Both the position numbers and the translations under genes were made by a program. Below the pieces are notes generated by a model. The model did no database searches. It saw only the letters and a list, made by a program, of their open reading frames with translations, and was not told the origin of the DNA. DNA of 64,000 bases from Mycogone perniciosa (lineage: Eukaryota; Ascomycota; Sordariomycetes; Hypocreales; Hypocreaceae), in NCBI GenBank assembly GCA_025331125.1, contig JAOALB010000100.1, forward strand, positions 62,001 to 126,000, read 5' to 3'. This document shows positions 45,829 to 57,700 of the stretch, in pieces. The stretch's first letter is position 1, and each line of letters starts with the position of its first letter.

Positions 45829-46679
45829 TTAGCCGAAGAACCAGTACGCAGCGGCATAGCTGGTGCTATCCTGTCCAGCGGCCTTGGCACAGCCGTGCGG
45901 GTTTCCACCGGCGGTCTCAACTCGGTAGACTACCTTGGCGCCCACGGAGCCGTCCTTGGCATTGAGCGCAAGCCATGCGACGGCGCCGGTGCCCATCGGG
46001 CCGGGGTCGGCGCTCCCCGGGGCGGAAACGCTGGCGGCCTTTGCGGCGACGACGTTCAAAGCGCCGTGGTTGAGGTCAAACACGGGAGAGCCCGCGGCGT
46101 TGAAGAAGTGGTGGCCCAGGAAGGGCAGATCTAAGCGGCCGGGCAGACGGAGCGGCGCATCGCGGGTGAAGGGGTGGGTGAGAGAGGCGCCGGGGGAGGA
46201 GGCGTCGACGCGGCCGGCGGTGGAGGAGTTGAAGTTGAGGGGGATCTTGTGGTGGTTCAGGGCGAAGGCGGGCAGCTGGTTGAACTTGGAGAGGGTGAGG
46301 GAGTTGTGGCTCTGGCCGGGGTAGAGCTTGGTGATGTCGTAGAACATGGCGATGGCGCCGGTTGCAGCGGGGGTTGCGCCGACGGAAGCGCATGTGTAGT
46401 TTTGAATGCCCAGACCGAGGGCGATGTATTTGAGGGTGAGGTTTGCAGCGGGAGCAGGGAGTTCCTCGGCTGTGAGATGTTGTGGTTAGCAATTGGGTCC
46501 TACGAAGGTGGTTGAGGAATGCGATTGCGCGTGTAAGAGAGAAACTCACCACCACCAGTTAAAGGCAATGTGGGAACGATAGGCACCTGGCAGCCTGGAG
46601 CCGACTCGGCGCCCTTCTGAATAGGCGAAGCAAAAGAAAGGGCCGCAGAGGCCAACAGGAGCATAGATTTGGCGAACAT
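45829..46679 (-). CDS. Secreted DUF3455-family protein
   Basis: Exons 46679-46550 and 46469-45829 encode 256 residues. A clear signal peptide is at 1-17 (MFAKSMLLLASAALSFA). The mature part has LKYIALGLGIQNYTCASVG, an asparagine glycosylation pattern and the C-terminal YAAAYWFFG. I know this pattern from DUF3455 proteins, often labelled malate dehydrogenase in databases without support. It is probably a secreted or wall-associated protein of unknown role. It opens the gene-poor region. Confidence 0.78.
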
Positions 46680-48501
46680 GATTGCTTTGGTGAAAGAGTA
46701 AATAGGATAATGCGAATGAATTGGCAGATGATGGCGCGAAACAAAGAAGGCTGGCTGGTCGCAATTATAAGCGAAAAGCGGGAGGCTAAGAAGGCGGGTG
46801 TGTGTGTGAGACGAGAATAGAAGTCGGGTTTGTTTTAGTGGGTGGTGGTCAATAAAGTGGCCGGTTGGTAAAAAGTACCCGCTCGGGCGCTTAACAGGCA
46901 ATCTAGTGCAAGAGATGCGGAGGGCTGCAGAAGTCCAGAAGAACCGTGATCAGGTCTCAAGTCCACGTGGTAATGGAATGGGTTGAAGGCTGTAGTAGTA
47001 GTAGGAGTAGTAGTATTGTGAAGAGAAGAGGCTGTTGCTTGTTCTGTCCAGGTGAGTGAGTGGAGGAGGAGATCGAGGCTCTTATATCCTCCTCTTCCGG
47101 CTCGAAGCTAATAGTAGTGTTCCATTATTACACAGCGTTTGTTTCAACGGGCACTATAATATTAGCTACTACTAGTTGCTAGTTGCTCTCTAGTTACTAT
47201 TAGATTAGCAGTTCGCTCTGGATATTGGCAGTCCCGGATCGGATGGCCGTGCAAACGGACCCTTGGTCAGTCAGTCATGCAAGCAAGGGTGGGCTGTGCG
47301 CTTGGAGATGAGATGAGATGGTATGGTATGGCCACCCTCCCGGTTCCCGTGCCCTTGTTCGCATGCGGAAGAGGAGACCCCACAAACCACAAACGCCTCT
47401 GAGGGGCCGTGCTATCAAAGACATCCATCTCTTTCGCCTGTGCGAAGAAGTCGGGCCGGATGTGGCTGCATGTGTCTTGGGCGTGCATAGGCAGGCAGTA
47501 AGACAGTAAGACAGTGGATATCGTCATTCTCTTGTTGTCGACCGACGACAATCTGTAAGCAAAAATGCCTCTTCAAAGGATCAGCTAACCCAGTTCCCTA
47601 TTTACTTTCGAAATGAATTTGGTCTGCTAGAGTTAGTCAAATGCCCATTAAGGCATGGCGCCGCCTTCAACTTTTGCTTGTATGTAAGCACTGAGTGTAA
47701 ATATAGAAAACAAATGGACAAACTATGTGGATCAACGACCCATGAGCCGTTTGTCGGAGATCAAATTTCCGGGGATTTGTTGTCAGTCGCACCAGAAAAC
47801 GTGATGAGTAAAGCTCGAGACTAAGCTAGGTTATAGTTAGATGTCATGTTCTAATGATTCTAATGTACAGCATGGGCCATCGTGATGAACATTTGCCCGG
47901 GTCATATTACTGGCAGAAATGCAAACAATGTCACACTTGCGGCTTGCAGGACAAAACCTTGAGAGAGTTCTATTCTACGAGTACAGCCGTATAATGCGAC
48001 GGTCGTCAGCTATAACTGCTTACTCGTACATAATGCTCCCCGGTACTCAGGCGATCGAGCGCGCGCGGGATCAATCTAGAATCTGGAGTTAATAGTGGTT
48101 GGACCTATCCCAACGGATGAAAAGCAGCCATCTTGTCATCCATCTCAAGACCCCTTGTCCGCAAAGGCCGTTAGTCGCGCTTATGGTGCACTGCCGTTGG
48201 CTGGTTAGCGACAAATATAGCCACAACGACAGGGATAAGCAGAAGCTAGTAGTTTAGCTGGGCTGAGACGCCCCAGCCTTGCCTCTTTTTGGTTGTTTGC
48301 CACGAAACGAAAAGGTTGGGAGTGTGATGGTGGAAGAACATCGAGTGTGCATCGTAGTAGTGTAGAAGGTGGCTAAAATGAGATGAGATCGTTTCCGCGG
48401 GGGAAAAAACGCCACATGGTGGTATCATGTTCTTGATTGAAGAAGCTGTACTTCGTACTTCCGTACAAAGTAGTATATACAGCAGGCAAAGACATGCAGC
48501 A

Positions 48502-48537
48502 TCACACAGCTCACACAGCTCACACAGCTCACACAGC
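48502..48537. repeat. 9-bp tandem repeat, four copies
   Basis: Unit TCACACAGC repeated four times without mismatch. Confidence 0.9.
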
Positions 48538-49253
48538 TGCTATGGGTCACATGGAGGTTGGAGACTGCCCCATTCGGGAAACTGTCACTGCCATTTCATT
48601 AACCAGTCTAATATAGCGAAACGGCCCTAGTTGTTGGTAGTATTAGTTGTTGGACAGCAGTTCATCTTTAGGGCTGACGATTCATTTAGTATTTCTATTC
48701 TTATTACCAGATCTGACCGACGGACTGATATCATGTATGTCTTGCGGTCTGTGATTCAAACTATTACACTCGAGACATAGATAATATGTATAAGCAGTGC
48801 TCGTGGCGGGTTCGCAATGCTAGAAGGTCTGCGTTGTCTTGTCCGAATCGTTCGATATGCAATGCGCAAAGAGTGTACCTCAAGATTGTCTCACCCATAC
48901 AGCCGGAACAATCAAGCATTGGTCCACAACATTAGACGTTGAGACATGTGCATATGCATGTTGGTTGAACAATTGCCCGATTGTGGGGTTGAAAGTCCCT
49001 GGCAATGAGATGACCCAAACTGCTGGTAAACGTCCACCATGGGAGTTATTCTTAGCCCGCCGCTTGCCTAATTTCCATTAATATAGAGCACAATTCGGAA
49101 ATCCCATCTTCCGTCGAGAAGGATGTCTTAGTCTTCACTAGTTATGGGCTAACATCCGCATTTTCCGTTGGTGACATTTTAGGCTGTGCTGACGGGGGCA
49201 TTGCATCGAGAGACTGAAATAGTAGTGAGCTGTTTTTCAAGCAAGTTGTTACG

Positions 49254-49284
49254 GTTTGTTTTGTTTTGTTTTGTCTTGTTTTTC
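49254..49284. repeat. TTTTG simple repeat
   Basis: About six copies of a five-base TTTTG unit, with a single mismatch, in non-coding sequence. Confidence 0.8.
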
Positions 49285-50189
49285 ATCTCTTCCCACCGTC
49301 GTTTGTTGGTCATGGATTGCAGGTTTGTCCGTTCCGCTCGGAGCGATTAGTCCATCCTTCTACATAGGTCGCTTCTAGGAGAAACACCCTTTTGTCTTCC
49401 GTCATGATCAACACTTTCCATGACTTTCTCAGCTGTCGTTCTATTGTCGTGCATTGACTCCTAGCTGAACAAACGGCTCGGATCGTTCTCGAGTTCGCCA
49501 CTGCCTCCTACAATACTTCCAAGATACGGACGGCAACCAAGTCATCGAGGGGGCTCGAGCCCAAGACAGCTCAATAATTCAACAAAGCAAGCAAATGTTT
49601 TCTTCGTTGCCAAGAGCTATGAAACGTGAAAGCTGGAAGCCGTCGGCGGCAAGGAGTCGCTGTGGCGTAATCGCGGCTTGCGTTGTCCGCCACCAACAAA
49701 CAGCTCCCAAAGGATTCCCTCGCGGCTATCATGCTCTTGGTTGCATATTATTCAGCTGCCATTTTTTGTGGCTTTCAGTGATAGGTTGACAGCCGCAGGT
49801 GAGGCTTCATGCATGACGAGAAGTCGTTGCATCATGCAAGGCATGTTAACCAGCATGCATGCATATGCCATTCATGTAAGACATGGCAAGCAACAAACTC
49901 TGAGCGATGACCAAGGAGTCGCCATGACATAATTCGATCTCTGGCTGCACGACTTCTTTTCCGTACTAACAGTCCAAACAAAGATCCCGTCACCAAGCCC
50001 GACTGGTTTGCGAATACCCTCCCTCACAAACATGCGCTGTTGGCAGACGAGGTCATGGCATTTGGATCATTAATTGTTAATTTGGGTATCAAGACGCATC
50101 CTCTTCAAGCACTAACCAACCCCAGTCGCCAGAGCCATGTTTCTGAGAACACCAGTGTCAGATTGCATTAGGTTCTCCTCTTGCCCCTA

Positions 50190-51573
50190 TTATTGCTGGC
50201 CGCCTCCCCTACGCATTTCCCCCATCCTCTGCTGCAAAGCGGCCTGCTCCCTCTCAATCTGATCCAGTTCCAAGATACGCTGTCTTCTCGCTTCTAGCTG
50301 AGCATGTTGTTCTGCCAAAGCCGCTATTTCATGAGCGCTAGGCTCGGTTGACGGCGTCGGGGTGAAAGGTGTTGGTTGCGACGAAGCTAAGGTGTGCGAG
50401 CCGGGCATGATCGATACACCGGTGTCGGGTCCTGATTCCACACTTGGTGAAGCTGGTGCTTGTGGTGCAAGCGATATCTTCTGGACAGGACTTGCTACCT
50501 GCTTTCGCGGGATAGGGGAAAAAGATGCCAGGCGTGGCTCACCGTCCATCTCGGCTGGTCTTGTCTCTGCCGGTAACTCGTTGTAAGGAGATCCCTCTGC
50601 ATGCAACTCTGCAACATTTAGATACTGGTTCCAGGTATTCCCAGCCTCGAGCTCTGCGCTTATTCCCCTTGGTGATGGGCTATGCCTCGGCAACTCCACC
50701 TTCTCACTCTTGTCCAATGCGATCAAGGCTGCTGGGGGTGGTGTTGGAAAAGTCATCTCGGAGCCTACGACGGTCGGAGATGTGGTGCTGTCCGGCGGCA
50801 TCTCATATCGCGCCCCCTGATCCAACTCAGCCATTGCAGGATCAGGCCCTCCTGGTGTTAGTCCTGGAGTCTGGCCGGGCTGAGTGCCACCATTCCTTCG
50901 TCCCTTCATCGACTGCCGCACGTAGAAGAGGACTATTCCACCTAATACTAGAACGCCAAGTGTGACGCCTATCCCGATGCCTGCCTTTGCCCCCGACGAA
51001 AGGCCGTCATCAGGGGTAAACTGGGGCGAGCTTGTTGGCGTCGTAAACGTCCCAGTGAAGGACTCTGCACGCGCTACCACGGCCTGTGCCGCCTGCTCTA
51101 TTATCCTTGGCGGCTGGACTGTCGACACTTGGTGATCCGTCGGGTTGGCCCCGGCATAGAGAGGATGCGTTTCAAAGAGTGAGAGATCGCTTTCGGCCCA
51201 GCGCACCTGAATCATAGGCGCCGTCGTAGTGTAAGAAACGGCCATGGAGATGTCCCGGTTGGCGCAATAGAAGCCACTTACACGGCATCAGCATTCCCAC
51301 AAGTGTCTCGAAGGGTCTTTCTACGCTGACTTGCCTAGGTACGCATTGGACTGCAGTCTCAGTCGGCTCGACTGGTGGTCCTTGTCTACTGTCCCATCGC
51401 ATACATCCAGCTGTGTACCCCGAAGGACATATCGCGGGGGAGTAGTATCCCACTGACGACGTCCAGTACTCATTCCACGCCGGCGGCGCACAATGATCTC
51501 GTATCTCCTTCTCCGTTTGAAATTGGTCCTCGAAGAAGTCAGGGCCGCAGGGAAATGAGAATGGTGTTGTCAT
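50190..51573 (-). CDS. Fungal single-pass membrane protein with Cys-rich ectodomain
   Basis: Two exons, 51573-51335 and 51276-50190, encode 441 residues. The intron (51334-51277, 58 nt) was placed as a GC-AG intron: the donor reads AG|GCAAGT, with branch GCTGAT and acceptor TAAG. It alone restores a continuous QCVPSGFYCANRD. The ectodomain (1-175) has paired Cys motifs (CPSGYTAGC, CVPSGFYC). A membrane helix follows at about 178-199 (GIGIGVTLGVLVLGGIVLFYV), then a Pro/Ser-rich cytoplasmic tail ending in a Gln/Glu/Arg coiled coil. The function is unknown; it could be a wall sensor. An upstream ATG at 51630 would add 19 residues. Confidence 0.78.
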
Positions 51574-52642
51574 GGCCGCAGCCGGAGTGGTGCGCCTGTG
51601 TGCTAACATCGTCCTCGGCTGGGGCCCCATAATGGCAAGGTTGCTCTTCTCCAAGGGTTGCGCTGGAACTATTCTTCAAGTTGAATATGCTGGGGCCTGA
51701 ACCGCCAAGATCACAAAAGCAATTGATTATGAAGAAATCCTAGAAGACAAGGGAGAAAGTGGGCAGGCTGGTGTATTCAGAAACAAGCCGGATAGGGCTG
51801 ATCCCAGCAGCTGAACGCCAAAATGGACTAGAAGAGCCAGCCAGCCATCGTCGGCTGTTTGCATGCATAAATACATAATCTCTTTATTATGAAGTGGCTT
51901 TCAGCTTCCATACAGATTCGGCAACAAGCAGCACACCAGATTTTCTTTTGGATCTGATTCGATACCTGCAAGGCCGGTGTTACACATAGTGCCTCAAATG
52001 AGGAGGGCGCAGAGTGCCAACTGGAATAGGAAAGGAATGACTCCTAATTTGGATTGCTGGAAAAAGAGGGTGGTATTTTTCGCATTATACTTTACGAGTA
52101 TACCTAGATATTCGATAGTTTGGGCGCGACGGTATGTAAAAGCCATAGATGATGCGAGGAGCTGGACAGGCGAAGATCACTGCAAGCCGTTCGGGAGTGA
52201 TGGCGTTTGAGGTTGATCTGCTGAGGCTATTGGTACTTCGTAGATCCAGAATGATACCTCTACTCCGCACGAAGTACATATGACATCCTAGTAAAAAGCT
52301 GTGGGTTCGTGGTACCTGGTTGACACCTTGGCATGACGCCGGCTAATCGAACGACATAGGCACGCTACATGCGAAGCACAAAGTGTAGTGTAATTCCAGA
52401 TGCGAGTTCTATATTGAAGCAATACTATTAAAAAATAGAAGGTTTTCCTCCAGTAACATACATTGTAGATATGTAAAATCCCATGTCAATCATATCCTTG
52501 CAAAAGCGTCTTCCCCAAACCCAATTCATGCACCACGTCCCCTGTAACTCATCCTATTTACATATCCTAAAAGCATTAATGACATAGCAGCGTGCAGGCA
52601 TTATTCAAACACCTCACGATCTCCTTTTTCTGTTATTCCAAT
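51574..52642. other. Intergenic
   Basis: About 1.07 kb between the membrane-protein gene start and the adhesin gene's 3' end. AT-rich 3' sequence (52380-52600). No gene supported. Confidence 0.5.
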
Positions 52643-54709
52643 TTACAGAAGGAATGCCAACACACCAGCGGCAGCGGCAACCAGCTCAACGTTGCCGATG
52701 AGATGACCGGCGGCGTTGGTAATGACTGGAGGGGAGGTAGCCGCGGGAGGAGTACGGGTTGGCGCAGTGCCCACAGGACCAGTGCCCACGGGAGGAGTGT
52801 AAACTGGCGGGGTGTAGACTGGTGGGGTGCCGGCCGGAGGCGTATAAGCAGGTGAGGACTCAGCGGGAGGAGTATAAGCCGGGGAGGACTCGGCGGGAGG
52901 AGTGCCGGCCGGAGGGGTATAGACGGGGGGGGTGCCGGCCGGAGGAGTGTAGATGGAAGTGAATGTGGGGATCTCAGATGGACCAGTTGGGTAGATGGTA
53001 GTGGTGACACCGCCGATAGGGCAGTTAGGAACACCGGGCGGGCACGAGGTAATGGTGTACGTCTGAGTGGTGTATGAGGTAGCGCTGGCAGAGGGAGTGG
53101 GCTGCTCAGTCTCGGTGATAGGGCACACTGTGGTGGTGATGGGAATAGTCTCGGTGACGGTGGTCGGTTTGTTGGGGCAGTTGGGGATCTCAGGACCACA
53201 GTGGGTAATGGTGTGAACCCTGGTGGTATAGATGGTCGACGTGGTGTACTGTGGAGCAGTGGTGATGTGAGTCGAGGGGCCGCTGGTGGGAGTCTCGGTG
53301 ACAATGCAGACGGTGGTGGAAACAGGGATGGTCACTGTGACAGTCGTTGGCTTGCTAGGGCAATTGGTGACCTGAGGGGGGCAGTGAGTGATGGTGTGAG
53401 TTGAAGTGGTGTAAATGGTAGAAGTGGTGTAGGTGGGAGGAGCAGTGGTGGTGCCGGGGAGCTCAGTAGCCGAAGTCTCCGGAGGAATAGTGGTGGTCTT
53501 GGTCTCGGGGCCAGTGGGATAAGCAGTGGTCTCGGTCTCAGTAGTGGCAGGACCAGTAGGATGGGCAGTGCTCTCTGTGGACTCGGGAGGAGTAGGGTAG
53601 ACCGTGGTTGGTGTCTCCGTCTCGGTCGTGACAGGACCAGTAGGAGAGACGGTGGTCTCGGCCTCGGTCTCAGTGGTAGCAGGGCCAGTGGGATAAGCAG
53701 TGCTCTCAGTGCTCTCTGGAGGAGTAGGGTAGACTGTGGTGGGCGTCTCCGTCTCGGTCGTGGCAGGACCGGTAGGATAGACAGTGCTCTCCGTTGTCTC
53801 AGGGCCGGTGGGGTAGACGGTGCTCTCTGTGGACTCGGGAGGAGTAGGGTAGACCGTGGTTGGTGTCTCCGTCTCAGTGGTAGCAGGACCGGTAGGGTAG
53901 ACGGTGCTCTCCGTAGTCTCAGGGGGGGTAGGGTAGACTGTAGTTGGTGTCTCCGTCTCGGTCGTGGCAGGGCCGGTAGGGTATACAGTGCTCTCAGTCG
54001 TCTCAGGGCCAGTAGGATACTCAGTGGAAGTGGTCTCCTCACAAGTTGTCGAGTCCTCAGTGGTAGTTGGATAAGCGGTCTCAGTAGTCTCGGGAGGAGT
54101 AGGATAGACGGTAGTCGGGACCTCAGTTTCGGTAGTCTCAGGGCCGGTAGGATAGACAGTGCTCTCCGTGGTCTCCGGACCAGTGGGGTACTCGGTAGAG
54201 GTAGTCTCCTCACATGTGGTGCTATCCTCAGTGGTTGTGGGATAGGCAGTCTCGGTTGTCTCCGGGGGAGTAGGATAGGCGGTAGTGGTCTCAGTTGATA
54301 CGGTAGGTGTGGGATATGCAGTAGACTCTGTTGTCTCCGGAGGCGTAGGATAAACATCCGAAGTGGTGGTGGGGACGGGGTAATCAGTTGAGCTTGTCTC
54401 CTCCTCACAAGAAGTAGTGGTCACGGGAGGGGTGTAGGTCGTGGCCGGACCGGTTGTGTGAGTGGCCGTGTAAGTGATGCACGAACAGGCTGAGCTGAGC
54501 TCCTGGACGTTGCAGTTGGTGAAGTCGGTAGGGATGGTCGCGGCAGCAGTGGTGGTGCCGGCAAGCCAATCGAAGCAGGCAGCAGGGGCCTTCTCCTTGA
54601 AACGTTCATCGATCAAGTTGCGGTAGCAGTTGTCTTCCTCGCAGTCGGGATATGACCAGGCATTGGCCACGCCGACGGCGACGGCACCAATAATGAAGGT
54701 GCCCTTCAT
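52643..54709 (-). CDS. Thr/Pro-rich repetitive GPI-anchored cell-wall protein (adhesin-like)
   Basis: A single exon of 688 residues from ATG 54709, chosen because it begins a signal peptide (MKGTFIIGAVAVGVANA). An in-frame upstream ATG would add 22 residues before it. A Cys-containing head follows (CEEDNCYRN, AACFDWLAG, FTNCNVQELSSACSC; residues 20-95). The body (100-470) is built of related units of the form TVYPTGPETTE and TVYPTPPETTE, with two longer copies carrying EDSTTCEETTSTEYP. A second zone repeats CPPQVTNCPSKPTT and TVTIPVSTTVC-like units. Pro-rich YTPPAGTPP units and a hydrophobic tail (VELVAAAAGVLAFLL) indicate a GPI signal. Such proteins are O-mannosylated wall components, often adhesins. 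Confidence 0.85.
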   Translation of the reverse strand: MKGTFIIGAVAVGVANAWSYPDCEEDNCYRNLIDERFKEKAPAACFDWLAGTTTAAATIPTDFTNCNVQELSSACSCITYTATHTTGPATTYTPPVTTTSCEEETSSTDYPVPTTTSDVYPTPPETTESTAYPTPTVSTETTTAYPTPPETTETAYPTTTEDSTTCEETTSTEYPTGPETTESTVYPTGPETTETEVPTTVYPTPPETTETAYPTTTEDSTTCEETTSTEYPTGPETTESTVYPTGPATTETETPTTVYPTPPETTESTVYPTGPATTETETPTTVYPTPPESTESTVYPTGPETTESTVYPTGPATTETETPTTVYPTPPESTESTAYPTGPATTETEAETTVSPTGPVTTETETPTTVYPTPPESTESTAHPTGPATTETETTAYPTGPETKTTTIPPETSATELPGTTTAPPTYTTSTIYTTSTHTITHCPPQVTNCPSKPTTVTVTIPVSTTVCIVTETPTSGPSTHITTAPQYTTSTIYTTRVHTITHCGPEIPNCPNKPTTVTETIPITTTVCPITETEQPTPSASATSYTTQTYTITSCPPGVPNCPIGGVTTTIYPTGPSEIPTFTSIYTPPAGTPPVYTPPAGTPPAESSPAYTPPAESSPAYTPPAGTPPVYTPPVYTPPVGTGPVGTAPTRTPPAATSPPVITNAAGHLIGNVELVAAAAGVLAFLL
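52740..54400 (-). repeat. Internal coding repeats of the adhesin-like gene
   Basis: Many tandem units of about 33 bp (YPTGPETTEST / YPTPPETTETE), with long near-identical blocks. A segment with the Cys-containing EDSTTCEETTSTEYP unit occurs twice (about 54000-54060 and 54175-54240), showing segmental duplication. The purely repetitive composition also opens a long antisense frame. Confidence 0.8.
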
Positions 54710-57700
54710 GGTTGCGGCACACCAGATAGAACAAGCTCCTTCTCGGTGTGTGAAGGTATCAAACGAATGACCCAACGATATCGAACAGCAAGCACAAGCA
54801 CAATAGCGACAGTGGGTTCAGCGAGAGACTGATAATGTTGGGATAGAGAGGGAAGAAGATCGGAGAGACGGGGTAATGGCCTGGGACAATACCGTCCTTA
54901 TATCTTTGCATCCTCCTTCACGGTCCGGGCTGCGGCCATGTTACTTTGGGTATGGAGTCACTCGGTACTCCGTACGGAGTACATACTACGGCGTATGCAC
55001 TCGTGCGCCAAATACGAGATCCTGAAAATAACCCTGCATGGTCGCGATGCCGACGTTGCCAATGCACAATACCTCTGTTGGGGGCAGGACAGGACCCTTG
55101 ATTACCGTACCGCCGCCTTCGCCCGGGTGCCTAAGGGTACATACAGAACAGGTATCTGCACGATGTGAATGCCCGTAGCCGGTACATGGTCCGTCGTAGG
55201 CGCCCCCATTACGCATGGCCCAGCCGGTCAGGCAGCGTAGTGGGACGTCCTTTGGGAGAGCGCCAAGCTGGAGGTTGAGAAGAGTCGCAGACCGGAGGTT
55301 GTCTTGCGCACGGCGCTATTGTCAGTGTGAAAGAGGCTAGCATAGCGCTGTTCGGTTCTGTTCGCTTCTCCACCAGGCCCCTGACTAGGCCTCTTTGGCG
55401 CTAAAACAGCGTCTGGTGCGGTGTTTCCCCCAACGCGGCTCCAGGGAGAGGCCCTGTAGTTCTGCTGGCTGTGGTTGCTCAGCTTTTTTTTTTTTGGTTT
55501 TTGGTTTTTCTGTTTTTGCCCTTTTCGGCTTCGTCGGCGGTATCTGTTCGATCCTGATCCTGTTTCGTTTTGCTTCTTCTGTCCACATGCAACATGCAGG
55601 CACGTCGTATGTTCCTGACGCCCTTTTTTTTCCTTTTCTTCACCAGGACTTCGGCCGGCTGTACATACTCGTACTCCGTAGGAAGTAGTGGTAAGTAAGT
55701 AGCACGGAAAGTTGTCTAACTTACTAAATAGTCCCCCATAGTATCTACCGGTCCAAATAGCCCGGTGGGACGGACATCTTGTTCTCTCCGGAGTTTGAAT
55801 CTCAAGCTCCACAACTTCAATCTTAGCTCAGGTTATGCGAACACTGTTGTCTAATCCTTATCAAGAAAGTAACGCCCTGATTGGCTGTTGATTGCGTAGA
55901 CTGTTCATTAAAGGGGGGTTCGGGATAAAAAAGAAAATCGACGCGGATTCATGCCTGCAGGAAATGATCAACAGCGCCAGGTCCGCTTTGCCCTGGTCGA
56001 GTGGTCCGAAATTAGAAACCAATTTTAGAAACCAATTAAGCTTCCCCTCTCTCCGCCTATCCTATCGGCGGCTCGGACATCGTGCTGTGTGCTCATGTAC
56101 TCCGTACTTGTTGACATCGAGATGGCCAAGCGGCCAAACGACTTGAAGGACCTGATCAGCACACCGCTGTGGCGCTCGTGATGAACGACGCCGTTCCTAT
56201 TCGGGGAATACGAGAGAGTACGCGTACGAGGCCTGTCGTCGTCCGTCAATATGCAGAAAAGAGAGACACGGGAAGCGGTCGTTTCCCTGTGCGGCGCCGC
56301 TCATTGCTGAAAAGAAACAAAAATGCGGCTGGGCTCGTTTCCTTTGGGCCGCCCTCTCTCCTCGGCGCATCGCTGAGCATTGCTCTCAGGTCATCATGAC
56401 GTCGCAGGCGGTTGGCTTGACTGGCCAGAAAGGGCTCCCAGCAGTGGCGACAGACACAACCGGGGAGAACGGGGGGCCCAAAAAGTTCGCCCATGAGCAC
56501 TTTAGCATGGCGCGCGAATTGGTTGGCTGTCGCACCCGCAGCAGTGGCTGATGGTGCGACTCGGGTGGCCACCCGACTAACAAGGGTCTCTGGTCTTTTG
56601 TCTCTGGCGCATGGCCATGGCGCTGATCCGACAGGGGTCTTTGGCGATGAATGAATGGCGGGAGAGGGAGCGAGGGAAGATATTGGCATCGGATCAGTAT
56701 GGTTGGGCTGTGTTTCTTGATGGTGGCATGGCAACGACAATGAATGGCAGGCTGCGCTGGCCAACGCATCCAGCAAAAGAGTCATTTCGCAAACCTGCAT
56801 GCACTAAGAATATTCGGCCATGAGTGAGTCTGCATTGCCACTCGAAGCCTGAAGACAAAAGCCAATCTGAGTCACATGATTCAACTCCTGGCTGGCCCGA
56901 GGCAAGTTCCTCCCTCAGTGAAACGTTTCTTCCGGCCTTCTGGACGTTTCCTTCTTTCGGTGGGGAAAAAAGCAACATTACCCTAAACGTCATCAGACAC
57001 AACGAAACAAGGCAAAAAAAAATGACTCTTGTCCATAATTTTTTTCTTCCTTGCTGAAACTGTTGGTTGAACTATCGATCAATCACCCGGGAATACTCTG
57101 CCAAGATTTCGTTTTTTCTTGCTAGCCACTGACTACTGATTAGTACTATGCAGTGACAGCCAGCCAGCAAAGCGTTGGCATAAAGGCCTCAGCTGCAGAA
57201 TACGAGGTTGCTCAACTTCGTCTTGCATACCTTGCTTGGGCACTACCTCGAAGTCGCGCAAGTGCCTCTACTACTACCACGTCAGATGCGGTCATTGGGG
57301 CGGAAGTGATTCCTCTCTTGGTTGCCAGGTTGCCAGGCTGCCAGGATCGTGATGACATGAACTCAGTCAGACCATTTGGTGTTGCACGAAAGAGCTGACC
57401 AAGCAACGGTGCACCCCGCAGTCCGTATTCAAGCATGGTAAGAGGGAGAGAATGTCGACGAGTCACAAAGTGAGGATGGCTACATATTGCATATTGCAGC
57501 CGGGGAGGCTGTGTGCTCCAAATTGGGAGAATAAGAATAGTATCAATTTTTCGTATTGAACAGGAGGGTTGCCCGTTTATGAGCCGCATATGCACGCAGC
57601 TCATTCTCAATGCTTTGTTATCACCTCCCATTCGAGGGTTTCCCCCAGGCCCCCAGGTATCCCTCCCCTCTCCACACCTCCATCCTGCTCATCTGCCCAA

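Larger units (their letters stand above)
46680..50189. other. 3.5-kb gene-poor region
   Basis: I see no supportable gene. It holds the promoter of the DUF3455 gene with TAG repeats (46992-47017), a 9-bp tandem repeat (48502-48537), a TTTTG run (49254-49284) and scattered AT-rich tracts. All open frames are short and unlike known domains. Confidence 0.5.

Noticed and set aside
51172..51350. Reading the membrane-protein gene through the GTAAGT donor near 51285
   Set aside because: The consensus donor is good, but the next acceptor (CAG before GTGCGC) would shift the frame away from the downstream coding exon; the GC-AG choice keeps it.
53561..54298. Long plus-strand open frame of 245 codons inside the adhesin-like gene
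   Set aside because: It is the antisense shadow of Thr/Pro-rich repeats; its Gly/Leu/Ser/Arg composition is an artefact of the repeat.
55228..55812. 194-codon minus-strand frame
   Set aside because: Lys/Gln/Arg-rich over a poly-A/T tract; composition explained by simple sequence.
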